Shown in pieces: positions 1 through 9,200 of a stretch of DNA of 9,834 bases. This stretch comes from Candidatus Bipolaricaulota bacterium (GTDB taxonomy: Bacteria; Bipolaricaulota; Bipolaricaulia; RBG-16-55-9; DRXL01), in contig JAILZC010000014.1 in NCBI GenBank assembly GCA_023512665.1, positions 1 through 9,834 of the forward strand. The letters are read 5' to 3'. Position 1 is the first letter of the stretch, and the number at the start of each line of letters is the position of its first letter. The translations under genes were made by a program, and so were the position numbers. Under the pieces are notes generated by a model. It made no database searches, was not told where the DNA came from, and was given only the letters and a program-made list of their open reading frames with translations.

Positions 1-1
1 G

Positions 2-196
2 TCCAAAGCCGTGATCACCGGAGATATTACCCAGATTGACTTGCAGCGCGGAAAATCCGGATTGAAGGAAGTTCAAACGATCTTGAAAAACATAGAGGGC
101 ATCGCGTTTGTCTATTTAGATAAGCGCGACGTCGTTCGTCATCCGTTGGTAAAGAAGATCATCGAAGCGTATGAGAAGAGCGAAGGCAAGAGTTAA
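2..196 (+). CDS. phoH: PhoH-family ATPase, C-terminal end only (5' end outside window)
   Basis: The open frame enters from the left edge and stops at TAA 194-196, giving the last ~64 residues. The segment begins [14 protein letters not shown], the conserved PhoH block that follows the Walker B region. It continues with a KSGL motif and ends with [16 protein letters not shown], the hallmark PhoH C-terminus. Family members are cytoplasmic P-loop ATPases linked to RNA metabolism and ribosome maturation, and they often sit next to ybeY. The Walker A and B motifs lie upstream of the window. The gene overlaps the pgpH start by 26 nt, which matches the common phoH–pgpH(yqfF)–ybeY order and suggests co-transcription. 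Family assignment is confident. The exact cellular role is not shown by this fragment. Confidence 0.9.
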   Translation, partial: SKAVITGDITQIDLQRGKSGLKEVQTILKNIEGIAFVYLDKRDVVRHPLVKKIIEAYEKSEGKS

Positions 197-1553
197 TCCT
201 TCCGAGCCCTCCCTGCCATTCCGTCTCTCACCGGGGATTGAAGCGATCGGGTTCTTGTGGGCGGCCTTGACGGCCTTGGGAGCGTTCCGTCTGACACCGG
301 CGGCGGGGGTGCAGGTGATCCCGTGGGTGCAGATCGCAGCCCAAGCGGTGCTCTTGGCGCTCGCGTGCCTCGCCGTAGGCATCTATGCCCATCGCGCGCA
401 AGTTCTGCCCCGACTTGTGGGGTTCACGGGGAGCGCGATCTTTTTCACTGTGCTCCTGGCCCAGATCGTCCACCCCTGGGTGCCCTATCTGGCCCCGGCT
501 CCGTTGGCCGCAGCATTGGTGACGCTCTTTGTGGGCTTGCCTATGGGGATCGCCACGAATCTGCTTGTGGCTTTTGTGATAGAGCTTTTAGGGCCGCCGC
601 TGGCGGGGCTGATCGCCTTTGCCGGGGGATTAGTAGCAATCTTCTGTGTGACTCGGCTCAGCAAGCTCTCGGACTTGGCTTTAGGGGGCTTTGAGATCGC
701 CCTGGTCAACGCGCTGGTCTACGGGAGCGGCACGGCGATCTGGGGGGGCTTTCGCCCCGACTCGCTCTTGTGGACGACGCTGAGCGGCCCGCTGACGGCC
801 CTTTTAATTATGGGCTTGCTCCCGCTCACCGAGCAGATCACCCAAAAGACGAGCCCCTTGGGATTGATGGAGCTGCTCAATCCCTCGCACCCGCTTTTGG
901 AGCTGCTCCGTGAAAGAGCCCCCGGAACGTACCATCATAGCTTCACCGTGGCTGACCTTAGTGAAGCCGCAGCGGAAGCCATCGGGGCTGACCCGCTCTT
1001 AGCCAAAGTCGGCGGGTACTATCATGACATCGGGAAGATCGCTCGTCCAGAGTTCTTCTTAGAAAACCAACAGGGCGGCACCAACCCCCACGATACGTTG
1101 GCTCCGAGCTTGAGCAAGACGGTCATTACGGCGCATATCCGTGAGGGGATCGAGCTGGGGCGCCGCTTCGGCCTGAAAGAAGACGTCTTGCAATTCATCC
1201 CGCAGCACCACGGGACCTCGGTGATTCGCTATTTTTATGTGAAGGCCTTGCGTGAGGGGCAGGAGGAGTGCTCGATAGACGACTTTCGGTATGACGCCGA
1301 GCTGCCCAAGACGAAGGAGACGGCGATCGTGATGCTTGCCGATGGCATTGAAGCGTCATCGCGCTCTATTGAGAACGGATCGCGGCTCGAGACGCTCGTC
1401 GAGGAAGCGATCCGGGAGAAGATCGAAGACGGGCAGCTTCGTGAGGCGCCGTTGACGTTAGCAGAGCTCGAGAGGATCAAGAAGGCGTTCGTCGTGACGC
1501 TCCATGCGATGAAGCACGGCCGGCCCGTGCACATCCCTAAGATCGTGAAGTAA
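171..1553 (+). CDS. pgpH: PgpH/YqfF-type membrane HD-domain phosphodiesterase, short form
   Basis: This 460-residue protein belongs to the 7TM-HD family, whose characterised members hydrolyse the second messenger c-di-AMP to pApA. Residues ~22-220 hold about seven hydrophobic membrane segments. They are followed by the family linker (NPSHPLL, then APGTYHHS) and a cytoplasmic HD domain. Likely metal ligands are H256 in the HHS motif, H285-D286 in YYHDIGK, H322 in TAHIREG, H346-H347 in QHHGTS and D391 in LADGIE, so the active site looks complete. The protein is much shorter than the usual ~700 residues because the large N-terminal extracellular 7TMR-HDED sensor domain is absent. The ATG at 171 lies inside the phoH end with only a weak Shine-Dalgarno, so coupling to phoH is likely; an in-frame TTG at 255 is a poorer alternative. 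ybeY, the usual next gene, does not follow; the downstream gene converges. Confidence 0.87.
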   Translation: MRRAKARVNPSEPSLPFRLSPGIEAIGFLWAALTALGAFRLTPAAGVQVIPWVQIAAQAVLLALACLAVGIYAHRAQVLPRLVGFTGSAIFFTVLLAQIVHPWVPYLAPAPLAAALVTLFVGLPMGIATNLLVAFVIELLGPPLAGLIAFAGGLVAIFCVTRLSKLSDLALGGFEIALVNALVYGSGTAIWGGFRPDSLLWTTLSGPLTALLIMGLLPLTEQITQKTSPLGLMELLNPSHPLLELLRERAPGTYHHSFTVADLSEAAAEAIGADPLLAKVGGYYHDIGKIARPEFFLENQQGGTNPHDTLAPSLSKTVITAHIREGIELGRRFGLKEDVLQFIPQHHGTSVIRYFYVKALREGQEECSIDDFRYDAELPKTKETAIVMLADGIEASSRSIENGSRLETLVEEAIREKIEDGQLREAPLTLAELERIKKAFVVTLHAMKHGRPVHIPKIVK

Positions 1554-1568
1554 GGGCAAGTGCAGTGC

Positions 1569-3086
1569 TCAAGGCAAGCAGACCTGCCCATCGGGCACAG
1601 CCGGACTATTCCAAGGGTGACTCCCCGGATTGCCCATGCCCTTCTGGTTCCCCCAGCGATTGTTGCCCTCAATGATATTCGTGCCCTCGAAGGTCACCGT
1701 CCCTGTGAAAGCGTCGTAGGGGAAACCGCACTGCGTGAGCACAGTTGCGATCCCCCAATCCCCATTGTCTTTGATGACCGAGTCAGTTAACTTCAATTGA
1801 GCTTGGGCCGATAGTACAATGCCATTACAAAGGACCATATTCATTGAGCACTCTGGGAAAGTGCCATTGCCAACGATGGTGCTGTTTTGTACCTCGAGGA
1901 GAGCAGGACCAGCTATCACAAGCCCGTCGAACCCATTATCGAAAATCTTGACATTGCTGAGCCGCCCCTGGCCGGCGATGAGAAGAGCACTTCCCTGCCC
2001 TTCGGTCGTGATCGCTACGTTCTCTATCTGTATTCCAGCGACCCCGGCGATCATAGAGCCTACAAGCCCTCGCCCAGCCAGAGCTTTCAGGAGCGTCTGC
2101 TCCGGCCCGGCCCCACGGAGCGTCACAGGCTTCCACAACGTCAATCCTACTTCATACGTGCCTGGAGCTACCGTAATCATGCCTCCAGGAGCAATCGCAT
2201 CTATGGCTTCTTGAAGGCTCGCATAGTCACCAGGCACGGTGAGTTCAGTCTTCTCAGTCTGTGGAGCCAAGGGCTTTCGCAACAAGACAGGAGCGAAGCC
2301 GCATAGATCAGCTCCGTTACCTTGGAACTCTTGAGGAGGCCCGAGCACCTGAGCCTCCGCCGTCGCAACTGTTAAGCCGCACCAGCTATTGTTCACAAAG
2401 CGGCTTTCGTAGATGGTCACACGGGCAGAGCCGGCTACGGTCAGCCCCCGATCGTTATCGCTCAAGGTGGTATTCATAAGCGTCAAGTGAGCAGAATGCC
2501 CCACAAAGACCCCCTCAGCGTACCAAGTATTCCTAATCAGGGAATTGCTGATCGTCACCTCAGCGGAGTTCCACACCAACAGCCCTCTCCACGTATTCCA
2601 GTGAATGTGTACGTTGTCAAGCTGAAGCTGGGCCGTATCCGTGATGACGATGCCATGACTGTTGCGGCGGATTTCCATATTGCGGAGTGCGACCTTGGCT
2701 TGGCCCTGAATGTAGACTCCATAAAGCCCAGGCAGAAATTCACTTCCGGGCCTCCACGACTCCGTGAAGTCCTCAATGATGACTTCGATTTGTTTATCGC
2801 CCTTGATATGGATAATTGGCTTATCGCCGATTTCCTTGCCTGTCAGGAACGTCTTGTCTCTTCCGGCACCACGCAGCGTCAGGCTCTTTGTGATCGTCAG
2901 ATGCTCCGTATACGGGAAGTTGTCCGCGCTCATACAGATGACCGCGCCTTCAGGGGCACTGTCAATAGCTGCTTGAATGGACTGCCCCGGCTGTACTGTT
3001 ATGGTGCACGTGGGTTGCTCTTGTTCGCTGGCCTGGACGAGCGCCACCAAAACTGACAGCATAGCAACGGAAAGCCACTTTGACAT
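1569..3086 (-). CDS. Secreted right-handed parallel beta-helix repeat protein
   Basis: This 505-residue protein has a clear Sec signal peptide (MSKW, a hydrophobic core, then a likely cut after VQA at residue 19). The body is made of short beta-helix rungs with recurring patterns such as NSHGIVIT, NDRGLTVAG and NGFDGLVIAG, as in pectate-lyase-fold/NosD-like proteins. Two modules are duplicated. Residues ~27-83 (SIQAAIDSAPEGAVI, then LTLRGAG) match residues ~280-334 (SLQEAIDAIAPGGMI, then VTLRGAG). The C-terminus is Asn/Gly/Pro-rich and ends GQVCLP. I see no catalytic signature, so the role could be carbohydrate binding or cleavage, a surface structure, or something else. Cysteines are few and scattered. 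The ATG is supported by AGGAGG six bases upstream and a good promoter. It converges with pgpH, with 15 nt between the stops. Fold assignment is confident; function is unknown. Confidence 0.85.
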   Translation of the reverse strand: MSKWLSVAMLSVLVALVQASEQEQPTCTITVQPGQSIQAAIDSAPEGAVICMSADNFPYTEHLTITKSLTLRGAGRDKTFLTGKEIGDKPIIHIKGDKQIEVIIEDFTESWRPGSEFLPGLYGVYIQGQAKVALRNMEIRRNSHGIVITDTAQLQLDNVHIHWNTWRGLLVWNSAEVTISNSLIRNTWYAEGVFVGHSAHLTLMNTTLSDNDRGLTVAGSARVTIYESRFVNNSWCGLTVATAEAQVLGPPQEFQGNGADLCGFAPVLLRKPLAPQTEKTELTVPGDYASLQEAIDAIAPGGMITVAPGTYEVGLTLWKPVTLRGAGPEQTLLKALAGRGLVGSMIAGVAGIQIENVAITTEGQGSALLIAGQGRLSNVKIFDNGFDGLVIAGPALLEVQNSTIVGNGTFPECSMNMVLCNGIVLSAQAQLKLTDSVIKDNGDWGIATVLTQCGFPYDAFTGTVTFEGTNIIEGNNRWGNQKGMGNPGSHPWNSPAVPDGQVCLP

Positions 3087-3092
3087 AGGCTG

Positions 3093-3098
3093 CCTCCT
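3093..3098 (-). promoter_or_regulatory. Strong Shine-Dalgarno for the beta-helix gene
   Basis: The minus-strand sequence is AGGAGG, six bases before the ATG at 3086. It fixes the start of the signal peptide. Confidence 0.75.
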
Positions 3099-3106
3099 CT
3101 TTTCAT

Positions 3107-3136
3107 ATTATAAACTCACCCAAGGGGATTTGTACA
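3107..3136 (-). promoter_or_regulatory. Sigma-70-like promoter of the beta-helix gene
   Basis: On the minus strand there is an exact TATAAT -10 (3107-3112). An 18-base spacer separates it from TGTACA (3131-3136), a 4/6 match to the -35. Initiation near 3100 would give a leader of only about 14 nt containing the Shine-Dalgarno. The -35 lies inside a 10-bp perfect palindrome, TTTGTACAAA (3129-3138), which could be an operator; that is inference. Confidence 0.5.
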
Positions 3137-3154
3137 AAGTTTGACTTCCCTTCC
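3129..3154 (+). repeat. Left copy of 26-bp direct repeat flanking the RAYT region
   Basis: This copy matches 3979-4004 at 24 of 26 positions, in the same orientation, with the two starts 850 bp apart. The shared core is AGTTTGACTTCCCTTCC. In the right copy the TTGACT serves as a -35, but in this copy no -10 follows at the right distance, so it appears non-functional as a plus-strand promoter. It also overlaps the -35 region of the beta-helix gene on the other strand. Confidence 0.7.
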
Positions 3155-3188
3155 TCTTCAAAGGGCGAATTAAGGAAGGATGAGGTTG

Positions 3189-3803
3189 TCAACGAGCATC
3201 AGAGTCTTCCCTCCGTGCAAAGCTGTTCATCCATTCATCGAAGGGGTCTACCCCTTCCCGATAGAGGTTCTCGCGATCCAATGCCCAGCGCGCTGGATTG
3301 GTCTCGATGTATTCACGAATGCGGTGGAGGGATTCGTCGTTACGGATGATGTGTTCGTAATAATTGCGTTGCCAGACGGGTGCCCCGGGCGTGCCACGGT
3401 ATTCGTTGATGTGTTTCGTGGCGGCGGATTTGAATGATCCGACGATGGATGAAACGGATTGCCGTTGCGGTCCACGTGGACGTGCATCCGACGACAATGG
3501 TAGGGGCGACGCATGCGTCGCCCCTACATCAACATCAATGATCACGATGATTCCATGCACATGGTTCGGCATCACCACAAACGCATCCAATTCCGCCTGG
3601 GGAAAATGTAACGGGATTTCCTTCCAGCATTCCAACGCAATGTGACCGTATTCGTTCAATTGCATCTCCCCATCCACCACCTCACCAAACAGGCACAATC
3701 GTTCCCGCGTGCAGATGGTGATGAAATACGCACCCGGTTGGCTGTAGTCATAGCCTTTCAACCTGATGTTGCGACGATGATGGCGTTCGGCATCAAACCT
3801 CAT
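3189..3803 (-). CDS. REP-associated tyrosine transposase (RAYT, Y1_Tnp HUH family)
   Basis: This 204-residue protein is a single-strand DNA nuclease/transposase of the IS200/IS605-like HUH superfamily, of the RAYT type that acts on REP palindromes. It opens with the family N-terminus (NIRLKGYDYSQPGAYFITICT). The HUH metal-binding motif is H81-V82-H83 within MPNHVHGI. The probable nucleophile is Y148 in VWQRNYYEHIIRN, followed by the typical IREYIETNPARW. The length is normal for the family and all key residues are present, so the enzyme looks intact. Residues 93-101 (VGATHASPL) are encoded by a perfect 28-bp palindrome, apparently an in-frame REP copy, placed between the HUH and Tyr motifs. 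The ATG at 3803 has an AGGGG Shine-Dalgarno about nine bases upstream. No passenger gene is seen. It stands alone between divergent neighbours. Confidence 0.92.
   Translation of the reverse strand: MRFDAERHHRRNIRLKGYDYSQPGAYFITICTRERLCLFGEVVDGEMQLNEYGHIALECWKEIPLHFPQAELDAFVVMPNHVHGIIVIIDVDVGATHASPLPLSSDARPRGPQRQSVSSIVGSFKSAATKHINEYRGTPGAPVWQRNYYEHIIRNDESLHRIREYIETNPARWALDRENLYREGVDPFDEWMNSFARREDSDAR
3500..3527. repeat. Perfect 28-bp REP-like palindrome inside the RAYT gene
   Basis: Each half is GTAGGGGCGACGCA followed by its exact reverse complement, centred between 3513 and 3514, with no mismatch. Both ends begin with GTAG, the tetranucleotide that characterised RAYT proteins recognise at the base of REP stems. 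It lies in frame in the transposase gene and encodes VGATHASPL. I recall this kind of palindrome as a dispersed repeat in several bacterial groups, but this is the only copy in the window. Confidence 0.85.
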
Positions 3804-3862
3804 CGGTATTATCCCCTATTTACTTGCTCACTCCCTCGCATCGGTACACCGCGCTACACGAT

Positions 3863-3891
3863 ATTGTAATCCGTTTATAGGCAAAAGTCTA
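3863..3891 (-). promoter_or_regulatory. Possible promoter of the RAYT gene
   Basis: On the minus strand TAGACT (3886-3891) and TACAAT (3863-3868) are separated by 17 bases, matching 4/6 and 5/6 of the consensus. The start codon is 60 nt further on. The rest of the 224-base gap between the RAYT start and the small ORF holds no gene that I can support. It has only short imperfect inverted repeats, such as CTGGGC 3921-3926 with GCCCAG 3952-3957. Confidence 0.35.
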
Positions 3892-3978
3892 TTCCCCTCA
3901 CGGAAGCAGTGCGCTCTTCTCTGGGCCCATGATAAGTTATTGGGAGGTGCTGCCCAGCATCAAGCTCTTGTGGCAGTG

Positions 3979-4004
3979 TTTGTAGAGAGTTTGACTTCCC
4001 TTCC
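3979..4004 (+). repeat. Right copy of 26-bp direct repeat flanking the RAYT region
   Basis: Partner of 3129-3154, with 24/26 identity in direct orientation. The two differences are near its 5' side (TGTAGAGAG against TGTACAAAG). This copy provides the -35 of the promoter driving the small ORF and ligA. Confidence 0.7.
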
Positions 4005-4020
4005 CTCGATCTGTCATAAT
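3991..4020 (+). promoter_or_regulatory. Sigma-70-like promoter for the small ORF and ligA
   Basis: TTGACT (3991-3996, 5/6) and CATAAT (4015-4020, 5/6) are separated by 18 bases. The expected initiation point, near 4027, falls at the ATG of the small ORF (4028). Its message would therefore be leaderless or nearly so, which agrees with the lack of a Shine-Dalgarno there. Confidence 0.55.
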
Positions 4021-4027
4021 GCCAAGC

Positions 4028-4171
4028 ATGACGCTGACAGACTTAGTCACCAGCTTCGCGTGGATCGTGCTTTCGGTTTCGGCGCTGCTCGTCGCCGTCG
4101 GCGCCCTCATCGTCTTTACAAAGCTCGCCAAGCTCATTGACCGACTGGAAGACCGCCTCAAGAAGCGATAG
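4028..4171 (+). CDS. Small single-span membrane protein, 47 residues
   Basis: The frame starts ATG-ACG-CTG and ends TAG at 4169-4171. It encodes a short polar N-terminus (MTLTDLVTSFAW), one hydrophobic span at about residues 11-34 (IVLSVSALLVAVGALIVF), and a basic amphipathic tail, KLAKLIDRLEDRLKKR. This layout resembles the N-terminal part of DUF948/YtxG-like small membrane proteins, but the similarity is by eye and weak. It starts about eight bases after a good -10 and ends 9 nt before the ligA ATG, so it probably leads a two-gene operon. The near-leaderless start and close coupling suggest it may also set ligA translation. Codon use looks like the neighbouring ligA. I do not recognise a defined function. 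Confidence 0.6.
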   Translation: MTLTDLVTSFAWIVLSVSALLVAVGALIVFTKLAKLIDRLEDRLKKR

Positions 4172-6253
<2,082 letters not shown>

Positions 6254-6264
6254 TCTCAGACCTT

Positions 6265-9200
6265 CTACCCTGGCCAGCAGCTTGACGTCTCAAAGCCGCT
6301 CGGCTGTGACGGTACACACAATCGTGTGAACTCCTCAAACGGCAAGAGTGACTGATTCGCCGCGTTCCTGATGATGAACGGGTTGCTGAACGGCAGATAG
6401 AACCCAGGAACACGCCCAAGACCCGTAATGAAGATGAAGATCGTATTGGTCTGGGTGCGCTCTGCTGTGCCGTCGCCGTTGACGTCGAGCAAGAGCTCGA
6501 CGCGGGCAGCGGAGACGGTGTCACTGAGCTGGATTGTGTAAATGACGCGCCCGTTGCTCCGCACCGAGCCGCTCAGCGTGATCTGACTGAGCTGCTGAGT
6601 GATCTGCGGCACAGGCTGCGCTGTAGCTACCCCCTCGGTCTGCACGCCGATGCCATCAATAGAGCCGTTGACGGCAAGCGAGATCTGATAAGGCCGATCA
6701 CTGTTCCAGCCCGTGGCCCCTTGGACGATGAAGTAGAGCTTATCCGTCCCAAGGATGAAGAGCCCGCCAGCTCCCAGCGGGATGTACGGTCGCGGCGTCG
6801 GTGTCGGCGTGGGCGGTGTGCTTGTGGCCTGCACGGTGACGCTCTTCGATTGCGCGTCGGAGAGCCCGCGATCGTCGGTGACGCGCAGCGTCACGGTATA
6901 GGTGCGGGCTTGGCGGAAGATCGCTGTGACGCGCACGCCCTGGCTATCGAAGCTTCCATCGCCGTCCAGGTCCCAGTCGTAGCGCACGATGCGCCCGTCA
7001 GGATCAGTCGAACACGACGCGTCGAACGTGACGGGCTGGTTGACGATGGGGTTGGTCGGGCTGAACGTGAAGCACGCCGTTGGGGCGCGTGGGGGCACGG
7101 TAGTGCCGACTTGGAAGCTCGTGGACGCGCTCGTCCACGTCGCCGATGGCGCGACGCTCTGGATGCGGCGAGCGAGTTCTGCCCGGAACGTTTCGGGGTT
7201 GAGCCAACTTGTGTTCTGCAGGCCGTTGAGCCCCAAATCTATGGGTTGCGTGATCGCGACAGCGTGGAGATACTCCGTGCCCTCCGGCCCGGTGATCGCC
7301 AGAGTATACGGCCCATCGGGCAGGGTGTACGTCCCCGCGTTCAAGAGGTTCTGGCGCGAGAACGAGTTGGGGAAGACCTGAGAGACCCGCCCGGCGGGGT
7401 CAATGTCATAGACGTAGACATACGCTTGGGCGCCGAGACGCAAGAAGATCTGCAGTCTTTCACCGATGCGATAGCTCGTCTTGTCCGTGCTGATCGCGAT
7501 CGAGAGCTGACTTGGTGTCGAAGCCCGAACGGTGATCTGGCGAGAGTTATTGGTCTCGTTAGACTCAGCGACTTGGCGCAGAGCGTCGGCAGTGACGGTG
7601 AACGTCTCGGAAGAGCTGTTGAGCCGTCGTGCGAAGTCCACCCGCACCGAAGCCCCGGTTCGCAATCCCGTGATGCTCTGGCGAGTTGTCCCAGCGCTAT
7701 CTTGCAGTTCAACGATGAACGGCCCGGCGTCGGCATTCCCAATATTGCGCACGATGGCCGTCAGCGTGAGCGAGCTGCCCACAGCGGGATCGCGCGGGGA
7801 GTAGTCGAGCGAGTCTATTATAAGATCGGGCAGGCGCGTCTCGGCAAGAGCGTCAATGCGCACTTGAGTCGAGTTATTGGTCTCGTTCGATTCGTCCACT
7901 TGGTTGGTGACATCAGCGGTGATCGTGAAGATCTCTGTTGCGTTATTCTGACGTCGAGCGAACGCAAGCGAGACGGAGTTTGCCGCTCCCAGCACGGAGA
8001 GCGTCCGACGATCCGTGCCGGCGCTGTCGCGGATCTCGATAATGAACGGCCCGGCAGCAGCATCGCCCTGATTTCGCACGACGATAGTGAAGTTGATGGT
8101 CTCGCCGAGCCGTGGCGTCCGCGGCGCCCAGTCCACTCCGGCAATAGTGAGGTCGGGCTTTCTCTGAACTTGGGGTTGAGCGTCTACCCGAATCTGCACA
8201 GAGTTATTCGTCTCGTCGAGCTCGTCTATCTGATTGGTCGCGTCTACGGTGATCGTGAAGAACTCAGTAGTATTATGAACTCGGCGAGTGAAGCTCACGG
8301 GCCCTGTGCTGCCCACAACGAGCCCGGAGAGCGTCTGACGATCCGTCCCGGCGCTGTCGCGGATTTCTATCACGAACGGGCCAGCGTTCGCCTGGCCTTG
8401 GTTGCGCACACCGATAGAGAGCGTGACGTTCTGGCCGACGGTGAGCGTGCGTGGGGACCAATCGGTGCTCGCGATCGCCAAATCGGGTTTGAGTGTGGGC
8501 TGCGTCGCGATGATGCGCAGCTCCGCTGCGTTATTCGTCTCGTTGGATTCGTTCACTTGGTTGGTGGCGTCAGCGACGACGGTGAACGTCTCTGTCGCTT
8601 GATTGACGCGGCGCGTGAACGAAAAACTCGTTGAGCCACCGGCATTCAGACCCGCAATATTGCGACGATCGGTTCCGCTGCTGTCGCGGATCTCGATGAC
8701 GAACGGACCAGCATTGGCGTTCCCGATATTGCGCACGATTCCGCTCACCGTGACGAAATCCCCGACGCGGGGGTTGGACGGGCTGGACGTCAGCCCGCTC
8801 ACGGTGAGATCGGGCTGGCCCGTTGGAGGTGGGCTAGACTGAGCGAGATTGAGCCGTCCAGAACCAAACTGGAGCGGCGAGCCCATAGGGACGGCATCGC
8901 CCTTGAGGCGAGCTTCGAGCTGCCCTGCCGTCAGTGATGGGTTCTCTGAGAGCAACAGTGCTGCTGCTCCGGTGACGTGCGGCGCGGCGGCGGAGGTGCC
9001 GGGGAACTCTGTGTATGTGAAGGTCGAGACCCTGTCGGGGCCAACGATATCGGGCTTGGAGAGCCCAGCGTTGGTCGGCCCTTGCGAGCTATAAGGCGCG
9101 ATGGGGCCGGTCGTCCAATTCTGACGGTTGACCGCGCCGACTGTGAGAGCGTTCGGCGAATCCCCCGGCGCGATGATGCTATTGGAAGGCACAGGGTACT

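Noticed and set aside
1514..1530. Inverted repeat GCACGG…CCGTGC near the pgpH end as a terminator
   Set aside because: It is inside the coding sequence, has only a 6-bp stem and is not followed by a T-run, so I see no supported terminator between the convergent genes.
2487..3056. A 189-codon plus-strand frame opposite the beta-helix gene
   Set aside because: The minus-strand gene has a signal peptide, promoter, Shine-Dalgarno and clear fold, and this frame has none of these.
3149..3179. CCTTCCT / AGGAAGG inverted repeat downstream of the RAYT gene as a terminator or REP
   Set aside because: Seven-base stem with a 17-base loop, no T-run and no GTAG; too weak to call.
3500..3527. The palindrome as part of a CRISPR array
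   Set aside because: Single copy, perfect dyad, inside a transposase gene and with no spacers; a REP element fits far better.
6721..8634. A 637-codon open frame on the plus strand opposite the CARDB repeats
   Set aside because: It lies wholly antisense to a gene with clear domains. Its length comes from codon bias and repeat structure on the coding strand, and its translation is Arg/Asp-rich with no recognisable motif.
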